Positions 25,554 through 35,165 of a DNA stretch of 46,685 bases are shown here, one piece after another. Under the pieces are notes generated by a model that ran no database searches, was not told the DNA's origin, and saw only the letters and a list, made by a program, of their open reading frames with translations. Source of the DNA: a bacterium (GTDB taxonomy: Bacteria; Pseudomonadota; Alphaproteobacteria; Rhizobiales; Aestuariivirgaceae); the NCBI GenBank assembly GCA_022842165.1, contig JALHQC010000031.1:1-46685 (forward strand), read 5' to 3'. Position numbers and translations under genes: made by a program. The stretch's first letter is position 1. Each line of letters starts with the position of its first letter.

Positions 25554-26267
25554 TCAGGCCGCGAGCGAGCCGAGGCGCTGCAGCAGCATCATCGGGTCGA
25601 AGGGCTTGTTGAGAATGCCGGTAACCGCGATGTCCCGCAGGGCGTCGAGCGTGTCGCCCCCCTCCACGCCCGGCCTGGTGACGATGATGGCCGGCCGCGT
25701 GTGCCCCGAACGCCTGAGCCGGTTGTAGATCTCGACACCATGAATAAGTGGCTTGCCGATGTCGATGATCGCCATGGCATCGCCATCGAGAAGCACATCC
25801 GTCTCGCGGCGCAGAAGCCCGCAGCGCATGCCGGCACCATCCATAAGCTGTTTCAGCTGTACACCGAATGACGGGTCCTCGTCGGCGACCAGCACGATGC
25901 CGCCGGGCCTTACTTCATCGAGCGCCCGCAACAGACGGTCGATGTCGATGGGTTTCGCCAGCACGCCCATGGCGCCATGATCCATGGCCTGTTGCAGCAA
26001 TTGCTCCACGCTGTAACCCGTCATCATGAAAACGCGGGCCTCGGGCCGGAGTTTCCTGATCTCCATGAAGCTCTCGACGCCATTCAGCCCCGGCATCATC
26101 ACGTCCATGAAGGCAATGTCGAAATCTCCGTTGACATAGGCGGCAATGGCATCCTCGCCCGAATGCGCCACCGTGACCGCATGTCCCTCGAGCTCGAACA
26201 ACTCGCCAAGCGAGTTGGCATTGTCCTCGTCATCGTCCACGACGAGAATACGCAGGCACTTCAGCAT
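25554..26267 (-). CDS. Double-receiver response regulator without output domain
   Basis: This 237-residue protein holds two receiver domains. The first (1-118) has Asp11-13, Asp55 (FMDVMMPG), Thr83 and Lys105. The second (about 122-237) keeps Glu130-Asp131, Asp169 (AIIDIGKP), Thr197 and Lys221 (LNKPF) but is more diverged. No DNA-binding or enzymatic output follows. The start at 26267 is supported by GGGAGG eight bases upstream. Dual-receiver proteins can act as phosphate sinks or relay hubs. It is encoded just after the degenerate kinase. Confidence 0.92.
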   Translation of the reverse strand: MLKCLRILVVDDDEDNANSLGELFELEGHAVTVAHSGEDAIAAYVNGDFDIAFMDVMMPGLNGVESFMEIRKLRPEARVFMMTGYSVEQLLQQAMDHGAMGVLAKPIDIDRLLRALDEVRPGGIVLVADEDPSFGVQLKQLMDGAGMRCGLLRRETDVLLDGDAMAIIDIGKPLIHGVEIYNRLRRSGHTRPAIIVTRPGVEGGDTLDALRDIAVTGILNKPFDPMMLLQRLGSLAA

Positions 26268-26370
26268 CGGGTAGCCTCCCTGAAATCGGTCGTATGCAGC
26301 GGCCGCGAGCAGGGCCACTGGGGCCCATAAGGCGCCGCGGTTCTAAACCTGAATGTGCCGGCATGAGCCA

Positions 26371-27516
26371 TCACGCGGCCTTGGCCTGTCCGGCGGCGGG
26401 CGGCCACCATAGGGTGACGCGGCTTCCCTGCGCCAGAACTGGTGTTTCGACGTGGCATTGCCCTAGCTGGGGCAACCCCTGCCCCACGGCGCCGCAGTCC
26501 TCAGTGCTGCCACCGATAAGGCGGTTGTCCGACACGGACACTTGCATGCCGCGCCGGGTGAAGGCGGTAGCGACGATGATGCGCGGCATGAAGATGATGG
26601 TCTTGCCGTTGCCGCCTTGCTCCGCCGAAAGGGCGGCCGCAGCATTGGCAATCAGTTTTCTGATGGTGCCCTCGACCTGACTGGCATCGTCGGGGATCAC
26701 GGCACTACCGAGGCCGAGATGGCACTCAAGACCGATGCGCTCCGGGATGGACTGGGCGGCGTCTTCGGCAATCGCCGCGATCCAGTCATCGAAGTTTCCG
26801 TCGCCTTGCCGTTCGGCAGCGGGTTCGGCCTGGCTTTCAACCAGAGTGACCGCCAGTGCCTCAGGCTCGGAAGTTTTCGTGCTGCGCATCGTCAGCACAG
26901 TCACCATGAGCAGCAGCGAAGCCATGAGCCCGCCGGCCGAAAGCGCTGTCGACCAGTACGTCTCGCGGAGCGACGCCATCGCGCGCGAATGGTCGAAAGA
27001 CACCGCAAGAACGCCTCGAACTTCGCCATCGGCCGTCTGCAACGGAAAGAATGCCTTGGAATAACCTTCCTGAAGGTTTCTATCGCGATCTGCGCCAAGA
27101 ACTTCAACCACCAGCCGGCTGCCTGCAATCACCTTCACCGCCCCAGCCTCATGGTCGCGAAGCACAGTCTTCACGGCTGTTTCGTTCGGCCGGGACGACC
27201 GGAAAGCGAGGCGACCCCGGGCATCGTAAAGCCAAAGCTCGGCAACGCCGCCAGCCTGCGCGGCCAGGACGGCGAAGTCGCGATGCCGCGGCTCGAGTGT
27301 GCCCATCTGTAATGCCTTGTCGACCGCTGCGGCCTCGCCCGTGAAATGCGCGGCCCACGCCTTCCCCCGTGCCGCCGCATCCTCGCTCAGCACGCGCGAG
27401 ACATTGGCCTCGACGAGCAAGTGCGTCAGTCCGGCGATAGCCAGAACGCCAAGCGGGGCCACCACCCAGAGAAGGCGGCGCCGGGGCATCGGCAGTATGG
27501 CAGTCTCACCGGTCAC
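26371..27516 (-). CDS. Degenerate sensor histidine kinase (pseudokinase) with PDC-like periplasmic sensor
   Basis: This 381-residue protein (GTG start) has two membrane segments (about 16-37 and 190-210) enclosing a periplasmic sensor (about 40-185, LYDARGRLAFRSS, PDC/Cache-like). The cytoplasmic part aligns with the catalytic half of the next kinase (DDWIAAIAEDAAQ.., N-box LIANAAAAL, VSVSDN, and the end VTLWWPP). But the DHp domain with the phospho-His is missing, and the G1 box is SDNRLIGG instead of SDNGPG. The F-box and G2 (GTGLGL) are lost too. ATP use is therefore unlikely. GTG overlaps the upstream kinase stop (GTGA), so the two are translated together. It may sense and allosterically control the neighbour kinases. 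Confidence 0.88.
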   Translation of the reverse strand: MTGETAILPMPRRRLLWVVAPLGVLAIAGLTHLLVEANVSRVLSEDAAARGKAWAAHFTGEAAAVDKALQMGTLEPRHRDFAVLAAQAGGVAELWLYDARGRLAFRSSRPNETAVKTVLRDHEAGAVKVIAGSRLVVEVLGADRDRNLQEGYSKAFFPLQTADGEVRGVLAVSFDHSRAMASLRETYWSTALSAGGLMASLLLMVTVLTMRSTKTSEPEALAVTLVESQAEPAAERQGDGNFDDWIAAIAEDAAQSIPERIGLECHLGLGSAVIPDDASQVEGTIRKLIANAAAALSAEQGGNGKTIIFMPRIIVATAFTRRGMQVSVSDNRLIGGSTEDCGAVGQGLPQLGQCHVETPVLAQGSRVTLWWPPAAGQAKAA

Positions 27517-29327
27517 GCAGCGATAACGCCTGCGCGCTGCAGCGGCCACCACAGCGTGAACGTCGCGCCCTTGCCCGGTGCCGTATTGACATCAACACCT
27601 CCCCCATGTTGCTCGAGGATTTTCTCGACGGCGGAAAGCCCTAGTCCCGTGCCGAAGTTTTTCGTCGTGAACAGCGGCTCGAAGATCTTCTCGGCATGAT
27701 CCGCCGGAATGCCGGGGCCATTGTCGGAAACCGCCAACTCGACGCCGCGAAGCGTGCGGGTTGTGGAAATTCTGATCAACGGGAAGCGCGCTGTGTATTT
27801 CGACGGATCCTCGCCCTTGCCCACCAGCGCTTCCGAAGCATTGTTCAGCAGATTGATGACGGCCCGGCTCATCCGCGCCGGATCGAAAGGCACATCGAGA
27901 TCGCCAAGGTTGAAGTCACATTCGATAGCGACGGCGGCGGGAAGTTTCTGCGCCTCCTCTTCCACCAGCTTCGACAGCCAATCGTCCAGCGCCGTGGTTT
28001 CCGGCTGGATCGCCTTGGTCCGCGCAAAATCCAGCAGTTGCGAAATGATATTGTCGCACCGCGTGACGCCATTGTTGATCCGTTCGAGCTGTGCCTCGAT
28101 GCCGAGGCCCTTGCCCTTTACCTTGCGCTCCAGGAGAAATGCGGAGGTCCGGACCGCGCCCAGCGGATTGCGCAGTTCATGGGCGACCGTGGCGGTAAGC
28201 TGACCGAGCTGCGCCATCTTTCCCTTGCGCAGATTGTCGTCCTGGGCCTCGCGCAGCATGGCGAGATTCTGGGCGAGATCCGCGTTGAGGCGTATGATAT
28301 CCTCGTTGACGCGCTGGACCTCCGCCGTGGCAATCTCCGCATCGAAACGCGCTGCCTCCGCGCGGTCATGTGCAAGTTTGACCTGGTCGAGCCGCCGGAG
28401 GGTAGATCGGAACATGAGCGCGGCGCCCCCAACTCCGATCAGGCAAGCGGCAACGGCGATTGCAAGCAGGGCGAAAAGCCGGAGCCGCATGACTTCGATG
28501 CGCTCCTGCAGCAAGGCATCGAAGCGATTTGCGGAGAACGACCACAATGTTTCTATGTCGCTCACCAGATGCCGGGCTTCGCCGCCAAACTCGTCATTCG
28601 TCGAAATCTGGCGGACCAGTTCATCAGTACTCGCAGCGGAAAACGCCTCTGCCACACGGTCGGGGTGCTCCGCCATCTCGTCCACGCCCTTCATGGCGGA
28701 ATCGTAAGACGCCGGATCGGATGCGGCCTTGCGCGCCGTCATCAGGGTTGCCTTGAGCCGCCTCTGGGCATCCTGCCAGGCACCGGCGGCCAGCAACAGT
28801 CTGGCCGCTTCATGCTGGCTGATCTTGCCATCGCGGATCGCACGGCTTTCCAGCGTCCACAAGTGGGTGAAATTCGAAAGCAGCGAAACGCCCTGGCTGC
28901 TGACGACGGTTCCGAGATGATAGGTTTCCGCGAAGGGATCGAGTATGATGTTGGAAGGCGTCGAGCTTTCGACCTGCAGATTGCGAAGCGCTTCGACGGC
29001 GTAGCGCGTATCGCTCCCATAGGTGAGCAAAACGGCCAGAGCAGTCGAAAACTCTGCGCTCACGCCCAGTTCATCCGCGATCGCTTCGCCCTGGTCGCGC
29101 AGATTCTGGATCGCCTTGGTGTCGATGTCCCGCAGCGCGGCGCCGAAGGCAACCGGCATGACCAGCCGGCTGAGTTCCACCCCCTTCATTTCGTGCCGGG
29201 CGAAAGCCAGTTCGTTGCGTATCGAGTTGACCATCAGAAACGACAGGACAAGCATCGGCAACAGCAGTACGCCGACAATACCGCCAAGTTTCAGTCCGGC
29301 GACGCGGGATGCGAGTGCTTCGGTCAA
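27513..29327 (-). CDS. Membrane sensor histidine kinase with helical periplasmic domain
   Basis: This 604-residue protein has membrane segments at about 14-35 and 283-306 around a helical sensor of about 245 residues (four-helix/HBM-like, inferred). Then come a coiled-coil linker, a DHp domain with His383 (VAHELRNPLGAVR) and a HATPase domain. N-box (INLLNNASEA, 491-500), G1 (Asp535, SDNGPGI), F-box (EPLFTTK) and G2 (GTGLGLS, 560) are all intact. The start is a TTG with AAGGA upstream; no better start with a full first membrane segment exists. The kinase domain is closely similar to that of the PAS kinase upstream. It overlaps the pseudokinase gene by four bases. Confidence 0.93.
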   Translation of the reverse strand: MTEALASRVAGLKLGGIVGVLLLPMLVLSFLMVNSIRNELAFARHEMKGVELSRLVMPVAFGAALRDIDTKAIQNLRDQGEAIADELGVSAEFSTALAVLLTYGSDTRYAVEALRNLQVESSTPSNIILDPFAETYHLGTVVSSQGVSLLSNFTHLWTLESRAIRDGKISQHEAARLLLAAGAWQDAQRRLKATLMTARKAASDPASYDSAMKGVDEMAEHPDRVAEAFSAASTDELVRQISTNDEFGGEARHLVSDIETLWSFSANRFDALLQERIEVMRLRLFALLAIAVAACLIGVGGAALMFRSTLRRLDQVKLAHDRAEAARFDAEIATAEVQRVNEDIIRLNADLAQNLAMLREAQDDNLRKGKMAQLGQLTATVAHELRNPLGAVRTSAFLLERKVKGKGLGIEAQLERINNGVTRCDNIISQLLDFARTKAIQPETTALDDWLSKLVEEEAQKLPAAVAIECDFNLGDLDVPFDPARMSRAVINLLNNASEALVGKGEDPSKYTARFPLIRISTTRTLRGVELAVSDNGPGIPADHAEKIFEPLFTTKNFGTGLGLSAVEKILEQHGGGVDVNTAPGKGATFTLWWPLQRAGVIAA

Positions 29328-29372
29328 TTTGCAACTGTCCTTCTGAGGGTGCCGCGCGGAAACATCTGGGAC

Positions 29373-30899
29373 TCACGCTGCGTTCATGATGGGCTGGCTC
29401 AAGGGAAACCAGGCCATGAAGGTTGCGCCCTCGCCAGGAGCGGACGCGATCTCGAGACCGCCGTTATGCTCGAGCAAAACCTTCTCTGCAGCCGGCAAAC
29501 CAAGCCCGGTGCCGAAACTCTTGGTAGTGAATAGCGGTTCGAGAATCCTTTGCCTGATCTCCGCCGCCATGCCGGGGCCGTTGTCGGACACGGTCAGCTC
29601 GATGCCGCGCCCGGTCAAGCGAGTGGCGATCAGGATTCGTGGCTCCGCTGTGGCGAATTTGGCGGGGTCGTCGCCTTTTCCCACCATCGCCTCGGAAGCG
29701 TTGCTGATGAGGTTCACGACCACCCGGTTCATGCGCGCGCAGTCGATGACGGCCGTGGCGCCAGCAAGTCCCAGATCACATTCGATGGTGACTGAAGCCG
29801 GCAGTTTTTCCGCTTCTTCCGCCACGACCCGGCTCAGCCATTCGTCGACAGGCGTCTCCTCGGCCTGCAGTGCGCGCGCCCGCGAGAAATCGAGGAGCTG
29901 GGAAATGATGTTGTCGCACCGCGTGATGCCGTTGCTGATCCGCGCCAGCTGCTGCTCCACATCGATGCCCTTGTCCTTGAGCTTGCGTTCGATGAGGAAG
30001 GCAGCGGTACGGACCGCGCCGAGCGGATTGCGAATTTCATGCGCGACGGTCGCGGTGAGCTGGCCAAGCTGCGCCATCTGCCTCCGCCGCACGATTTCGT
30101 CCTGTGCGTCCCGCAGTTTCCGGACACTGTCGGCAAGCTCGCTGTTCAGCCGGTTGATTTCGTCGTTGACGCGCTTCAGCTGCGTCATTTCCGAAATGTC
30201 GACGACGCTGACGATGGCCGAACGCAAACCGTCCGCCGATAACGAAAGCCACCCGGAGCTGATGACCAGCACCCGCCTTTCGACGCCCTTGGAAGACGTC
30301 AGATCGGTTTCGAACCGCGATGTGATGCCGGGAAAATCCTGCCGGGCTCCCCCAAGCTTCGAGATCAGCTCCGTGGTCGCCAGACCGTCTGTGTCGATGC
30401 CCAAGTAGGCCAGAAAACGCGGGTTGGCGAATTGTGTTACCCCCGCTTCGTCGACCTGCCAGACGCCCACCGGCACGGTCTGGGCAAGCGCGCGGTATTG
30501 CTCCTCCCGCTTGTGGATTTCGGTGAGCCTTGCATTTGTGCCGATCAGGTAGCGTTTGCCGCCGGCGGTCACCAGCCGCGTCTTGCGCGTCAGCACCGGG
30601 ATGGAGATTCCGGACGCGCCCGTCGCGGCTTCCTCGGTTTCGATGGTGATGCCGTCCTCGATGACGGCGCGGTCACGCGCAAGGAACTCCTGCGCCTCCG
30701 CTTGTGGGTAGAAATCGGAATCGGAGAAGCCAAGCAGCGCCGCCTCGGGATGCCCGATGATGGCGCAATGCGCCTCGTTCGAATAGACAAACCTCAGGTT
30801 CTCGTCCTTTGCGAAAACCGAAGTCGGCAGATTGTCGAGAATGTCGAGCAGGACGGAGGCATCCTGAATACGCTGCGCCGCCGCGTTGCCGGAACTCAT
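29373..30899 (-). CDS. Cytoplasmic PAS-domain sensor histidine kinase
   Basis: This 508-residue protein has two PAS domains (about 13-130 and 135-240), no membrane segment, a coiled-coil linker, and a DHp domain with His287 (VAHEIRNPLGAVR). The HATPase domain has N-box, G1 (Asp439, SDNGPGM), F-box and G2 (GTGLGL) intact. The first PAS has VFAKDENLRFVYSNEAH. Its kinase half is very similar to the following membrane kinase, so one arose by duplication. It heads the leftward cluster and is divergent from the GFA genes. No dedicated output regulator lies nearby. Confidence 0.93.
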   Translation of the reverse strand: MSSGNAAAQRIQDASVLLDILDNLPTSVFAKDENLRFVYSNEAHCAIIGHPEAALLGFSDSDFYPQAEAQEFLARDRAVIEDGITIETEEAATGASGISIPVLTRKTRLVTAGGKRYLIGTNARLTEIHKREEQYRALAQTVPVGVWQVDEAGVTQFANPRFLAYLGIDTDGLATTELISKLGGARQDFPGITSRFETDLTSSKGVERRVLVISSGWLSLSADGLRSAIVSVVDISEMTQLKRVNDEINRLNSELADSVRKLRDAQDEIVRRRQMAQLGQLTATVAHEIRNPLGAVRTAAFLIERKLKDKGIDVEQQLARISNGITRCDNIISQLLDFSRARALQAEETPVDEWLSRVVAEEAEKLPASVTIECDLGLAGATAVIDCARMNRVVVNLISNASEAMVGKGDDPAKFATAEPRILIATRLTGRGIELTVSDNGPGMAAEIRQRILEPLFTTKSFGTGLGLPAAEKVLLEHNGGLEIASAPGEGATFMAWFPLSQPIMNAA

Positions 30900-31002
30900 G
30901 ATAGGTTCTCTCCCTGCTCCGCAAGGCCTGGATCGGCCTTGGCGTGCAGGATGCAGCGCCCTGCTGGACAAGCCTGCTCGCGTGGGAGAGACTAGGTCCA
31001 TC

Positions 31003-31488
31003 ATGGTAAAGATTCCCTTTCGGCATGGGTTTTCCGGCGGTTGCCAGTGCGGCGCCGTGCGCTATGCCGTGAACGGGCCCCTCGGAAAAGCCGGCATCTG
31101 CCATTGCCGCATGTGTCAGAAGGCTTTTGGAAATTTTGGGGCGGCACTGGTGAGCGTGACAGCGGATTCCCTGCGCTGGACAAGAGGCGCCCCTGCCGTG
31201 TTCCGATCCTCGGCCATCGTCTCGCGGGGGTTCTGCGCCGCCTGCGGCACACCGCTGTTTATGCGCGAGGATGGCGACGAGAACTATGAACTGGCGATCG
31301 GCAGCCTCGATGACCCCGATGCCATTGCTCCGATGACGGAGCAATCAGGCATCGAAAGCCGGGTTTCCTGGTTCAATACATTGCCAAATTTGCCGGAACA
31401 GCGCACGGCCGACTACCGCTCTCCGGAGGACCTCGAAAGGCTGCGAAGCCTGCAACATCCCGACCATGATACGGAGCACTGGCCATGA
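31003..31488 (+). CDS. GFA-family zinc protein, first of an adjacent pair
   Basis: This 161-residue protein has the GFA/CENP-V pattern: GGCQCGAVRYA at residues 12-22, CHCRMCQKAFGNF around 34-46 and FCAACGTPLF around 77-86. It presumably binds one or two zinc ions; the substrate is unknown. It shares the four-cysteine arrangement with the next gene, and the start (31485) of that gene overlaps its stop by four bases (ATGA). ATG at 31003 was chosen since the upstream frame lies in the divergent promoter region of the PAS kinase gene. Confidence 0.9.
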   Translation: MVKIPFRHGFSGGCQCGAVRYAVNGPLGKAGICHCRMCQKAFGNFGAALVSVTADSLRWTRGAPAVFRSSAIVSRGFCAACGTPLFMREDGDENYELAIGSLDDPDAIAPMTEQSGIESRVSWFNTLPNLPEQRTADYRSPEDLERLRSLQHPDHDTEHWP

Positions 31489-31946
31489 CCGGCGGAATCC
31501 TTGCGACGGGCGGCTGCCAGTGCGGTGCCGTGCGCTATGCGATCAGCACACCCTTTGAAAACCCGCACATCTGCCATTGCCGCATGTGCCAGAAGGCCTT
31601 CGGCAATTATTTCGCGGCACTTGTCGGAACCAGGAAGACAGGCCTGGCCTGGACTCGTGGCAGCCCTTCGTTCTTCAAGAGTTCTGAAGCCGTCCAGCGC
31701 GGCTTCTGCCGCGACTGCGGAACGCCGCTGTTCTTTGCATACGATGATGCGGAAAGGATTTCAGTATCGATCGGCTCGCTGGACCATCCCGAGCGGGTGA
31801 CGCCAGACAAGCAGTTTGGCGCGGAGGGCATGTTGCCCGCCTTCGAGATACTCCACACGCTCCCTGCCACCCGCACCGAAGACGATATCCCCGCCGGCTT
31901 CATGGCGAAGCTGAAAAGCCGCCAGCACCCGGACGAAGGCGCGTGA
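31485..31946 (+). CDS. GFA-family zinc protein, second of the pair
   Basis: This 153-residue protein has GGCQCGAVRYA at residues 9-19, CHCRMCQKAFGNYF around 31-44 and FCRDCGTPLFF around 74-84. It aligns along most of its length with the previous gene, including GSLDHP versus GSLDDP, so the pair came from a duplication. It overlaps the upstream stop by four bases and the downstream phosphatase start by four bases. Such pairs could form heterodimers; this is inference. Confidence 0.9.
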   Translation: MTGGILATGGCQCGAVRYAISTPFENPHICHCRMCQKAFGNYFAALVGTRKTGLAWTRGSPSFFKSSEAVQRGFCRDCGTPLFFAYDDAERISVSIGSLDHPERVTPDKQFGAEGMLPAFEILHTLPATRTEDDIPAGFMAKLKSRQHPDEGA

Positions 31947-32272
31947 TCAGAGCACTTTTCATTTGTTCACAGAACAAACTGAGAAGCCCGACTGCAGAGC
32001 AGGTCTTTTCGAAATGGCAAGGTGTCGATACTGATTCTGCCGGATTAAACAATGATGCAGAAACGCCGCTATCTGGCGAGCAACTGGACTGGGCAACAAT
32101 TGTCTTCGTGATGGAGAAGACCCATCGCAACAAACTGGGCTCGAAGTTTCGCTGTCACCTGAATGGAAAGCGCGTCATCTGTCTCGATATTCCGGACGAG
32201 TACGAGTTCATGCAACCGGAGCTCATCCGCCTGCTGGAAGCAAGGGCGGGTCGCCATTTGCAGCGCGCTTAA
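31943..32272 (+). CDS. Low-molecular-weight protein tyrosine phosphatase-like protein (COG4551 type)
   Basis: This 109-residue protein has the P-loop C-x5-R motif at residues 8-14 (CSQNKLRS) directly after a short beta strand, as in small tyrosine phosphatases, and a [18 protein letters not shown] end. The family is the short predicted phosphatase type, not the 150-residue Wzb/PtpA type, so its target is unknown. Start GTG at 31943 overlaps the GFA stop. Base composition is visibly lower in GC than the flanking genes. It ends 4 bases into the convergent alaS gene. Confidence 0.85.
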   Translation: MIRALFICSQNKLRSPTAEQVFSKWQGVDTDSAGLNNDAETPLSGEQLDWATIVFVMEKTHRNKLGSKFRCHLNGKRVICLDIPDEYEFMQPELIRLLEARAGRHLQRA

Positions 32273-34929
32273 CCTCCAAGTGCAACTTTGATCGCGGCGA
32301 GTGCCTCTTCGGCCTTCGCAGCATCGGGGCCGCCGGCCTGCGCCATATCGGGCCTGCCGCCGCCACCCTTGCCGCCCAGCATGGCGGAACCCACGCGCAC
32401 CAGATCGACCGCATTGAAACGCGTCGTGAGATCGGACGTAACGCCGACGATCAAGCCTGCGCGGCCTTCGTCATTGATGCCGATCAGCGCCACGATGCCC
32501 GACCCGAGCTTGGCCTTGCCGTCGTCCACGAGGCCCTTCATGTCATTGGGAGAAATGCCCTTGAGGATGCGCGCCATCAGCTTGGTGCCGTTGACTTCCG
32601 AGATGCCGTCATCGCCGGATGATCCGCCGCCGCCAAGGGCCAGCTGCTTCTTGACTTCGGCCAGTTCCCTTTCGAGCTTCCGGCGCTCGTCGATCAGCAC
32701 TTCGATACGGCTGACGATATCGGCAGGCGCGGTTTTCAGCGCTGCGGCCGCAGCCTGGACGCGGCGATCCTGCTCTTCGAGATAGGCGCGCGCAGCGGGC
32801 CCCGCGAGCGCTTCCACACGGCGCACACCCGCCGCAGAAGCGCTCTCCGAGATCACCTTGATGAGACCGATATCGCCAGTGCGGGACACATGCGTACCGC
32901 CGCAGAGCTCAAGCGAATAAACGGGCTTCCCGGCGCCATGCGCGTTGCGCCCCATGGAGACGACCCGCACCTCGTCGCCATACTTCTCGCCGAACAGCGC
33001 CATGGCGCCCTCGGCAATCGCTTCGTCCACCGACATCAGGCGCGTGTTGACCTTGTCGTTCTGCAGCACGATTTCATTGGCAATAGCCTCGACCTGCGCA
33101 ATCTCGTCATGGCTCATCGACTTGTTGTGCGACACGTCAAATCGAAGCCGGTTGGGCTCGACCAGCGAACCCTTCTGCGCCACATGGGTGCCGAGCGTGA
33201 TGCGGAGCGCCTCGTGCAGAAGATGCGTTGCCGAGTGATGGATGCGGTTGCCTGAGCGGCGCGTGTGATCAACCAGAAGCTCGACCGCGTTTCCGGGCTT
33301 GAAACTGCCCCGCTCCACTTCGCCCAAGTGGATGACAACATCGCCGACGCGCTTCTGCGTATCGGTGACACGGAAGATGGCACCTTCCGCTGTGCGGATC
33401 ACGCCATGGTCACCCGTCTGGCCGCCGGACTCGCCATAGAACGGCGTCTGGTTGACGACGACCAGGCCTTTCTGGCCCTTTGAAAGCTCTCCCACTTCCT
33501 TGCCATCCACCACGATGGCCCGCACAATGCCTTCCGCCGTCTCGGTGTCGTAGCCGAGGAATTCCGTGGCGCCCACCTTCTCGCGAAGCTCGTACCAGAT
33601 CGTCTCGGTCTTGGCCTCGCCCGACCCCTTCCAGGCCTTCCGGGCATCCTCGCGCTGGGCTTCCATCGCGGCGTTGAAAGCCTCCGTATCAACCGAGATG
33701 CCACGCGGCTTCAGCGCATCCTGGGTGAGATCGAGCGGGAAGCCGTAGGTGTCGTAAAGCTTGAAAGCGGTATCGCCCGAGAACGTGTCGCCCTGGCCGA
33801 GCTTGGCCGACTCATCGTCCAGAATGCGCAGGCCGCGCTCCAGCGTCCGGCGGAAGCGGCCCTCCTCGAGGTGCAGCGTCTCGGTGATCATGTCCTGAGC
33901 GCGGACGAGTTCAGGGTAGGCTGCCCCCATCTCGCGCACCAGCGCGGGAACGAGCTTGTACATCAGTGGTTCGCGCGCGCCTAAGAGCTCGATATGGCGC
34001 ATAGCGCGGCGCATGATGCGGCGGAGTACGTAGCCGCGCCCCTCGTTCGACGGCAGCACGCCATCGGCAATGAGGAAGGAAGAGGCGCGCAGATGGTCGG
34101 CGATCACGCGGTTCGACGCCTTGGCATTACCCTCGGCAGGAACACCCGTGCGCTCGACGATGGCCGCGATCAGCGCGCGGAAAAGATCAGTCTCGTAATT
34201 GTCATGCGTGCCCTGCAGCACGGCAGCGATGCGCTCGAGCCCCATGCCGGTGTCGATCGAGGGCTTCGGCAGGCTCACGCGCTCGTCCTTGGTGATCTGC
34301 TCATACTGCATGAACACCAGGTTCCAGATTTCGATGAAGCGGTCGCCGTCAGCCTCCGCCGAGCCCGGAGGCCCGCCCCAGATCTTGTCACCATGGTCGT
34401 AGAAGATTTCCGAGCACGGCCCGCAGGGGCCGGTATCACCCATGGCCCAGAAATTGTCGGATGTCGGGATACGGATGATGCGGCTGTCGGGAATGCCGGC
34501 AATCTTCTTCCACAGCGCATGGGCTTCGTCGTCGGTATGATAGACGGTGACGGAAAGCTTGTCCTTCGGCAGGCCATATTCCTTGGTGATCAGCGTCCAC
34601 GCCCATTCGATGGCATCGGGCTTGAAATAGTCGCCGAACGAGAAATTGCCGAGCATCTCGAAAAACGTGTGGTGGCGCGCCGTATAGCCGACATTGTCGA
34701 GGTCGTTGTGCTTGCCGCCGGCACGCACGCACTTCTGCGCGGTCGTGGCGCGGGTATAGGGCCGCTTCTCGACGCCGGTGAAGACGTTCTTGAACTGCAC
34801 CATCCCTGAATTCGCGAACATGAGCGTGGGATCGTTGCGCGGCACCAGAGGCGAGGACTCCACCACCTCGTGGCCCTGGCGGCGGAAGAAGTCGAGGAAG
34901 GTGGAACGGATCTGCGCGAGCCCAGTCAT
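32269..34929 (-). CDS. alaS: Alanyl-tRNA synthetase
   Basis: This 886-residue enzyme charges tRNA-Ala. It has class II motifs ([24 protein letters not shown] near the start), the editing domain zinc ligands HSATH (about residue 570) and [13 protein letters not shown] (about 675), and the C-Ala domain with GGGSSGDDG and the [15 protein letters not shown] end. Length is normal. It is encoded after recA on the same strand, an arrangement conserved in many alphaproteobacteria, but a recA terminator separates them. Confidence 0.98.
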   Translation of the reverse strand: MTGLAQIRSTFLDFFRRQGHEVVESSPLVPRNDPTLMFANSGMVQFKNVFTGVEKRPYTRATTAQKCVRAGGKHNDLDNVGYTARHHTFFEMLGNFSFGDYFKPDAIEWAWTLITKEYGLPKDKLSVTVYHTDDEAHALWKKIAGIPDSRIIRIPTSDNFWAMGDTGPCGPCSEIFYDHGDKIWGGPPGSAEADGDRFIEIWNLVFMQYEQITKDERVSLPKPSIDTGMGLERIAAVLQGTHDNYETDLFRALIAAIVERTGVPAEGNAKASNRVIADHLRASSFLIADGVLPSNEGRGYVLRRIMRRAMRHIELLGAREPLMYKLVPALVREMGAAYPELVRAQDMITETLHLEEGRFRRTLERGLRILDDESAKLGQGDTFSGDTAFKLYDTYGFPLDLTQDALKPRGISVDTEAFNAAMEAQREDARKAWKGSGEAKTETIWYELREKVGATEFLGYDTETAEGIVRAIVVDGKEVGELSKGQKGLVVVNQTPFYGESGGQTGDHGVIRTAEGAIFRVTDTQKRVGDVVIHLGEVERGSFKPGNAVELLVDHTRRSGNRIHHSATHLLHEALRITLGTHVAQKGSLVEPNRLRFDVSHNKSMSHDEIAQVEAIANEIVLQNDKVNTRLMSVDEAIAEGAMALFGEKYGDEVRVVSMGRNAHGAGKPVYSLELCGGTHVSRTGDIGLIKVISESASAAGVRRVEALAGPAARAYLEEQDRRVQAAAAALKTAPADIVSRIEVLIDERRKLERELAEVKKQLALGGGGSSGDDGISEVNGTKLMARILKGISPNDMKGLVDDGKAKLGSGIVALIGINDEGRAGLIVGVTSDLTTRFNAVDLVRVGSAMLGGKGGGGRPDMAQAGGPDAAKAEEALAAIKVALGG

Positions 34930-35031
34930 GTGACGCCTAGCAAGAATGAGATGAATGACGCCGGGTCTTTAATGGCGCCAGGCTCCCCTGTCCAGAATAA
35001 CGAACGTGCTGGGGCCAGTTTGAGCAGCCTC

Positions 35032-35068
35032 AAAACGAAAAGCGCCCTCCGGGGAAAGCGGAGGGCGC
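35032..35068 (-). terminator. Rho-independent terminator of recA
   Basis: Leftward: GCGCCCTCCG, loop of about 7, CGGAGGGCGC, then TTTTCGTTTT (complement of 35032-35041). It lies about 100 bases after the recA stop. Confidence 0.88.
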
Positions 35069-35165
35069 AGTCGCGTGCGGTGTGGGGCAACACCTTGGGC
35101 GACCGGATGCCCCGTGGGCGGGGGCAACCGGGTTGGGGAATGTGCAGGGGAACTGGAACGATGCC

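Noticed and set aside
27696-29534. 612-codon open frame on the plus strand opposite the membrane kinase
   Set aside because: It mirrors the kinase gene; the minus frame has complete DHp and HATPase motifs while this one has none.
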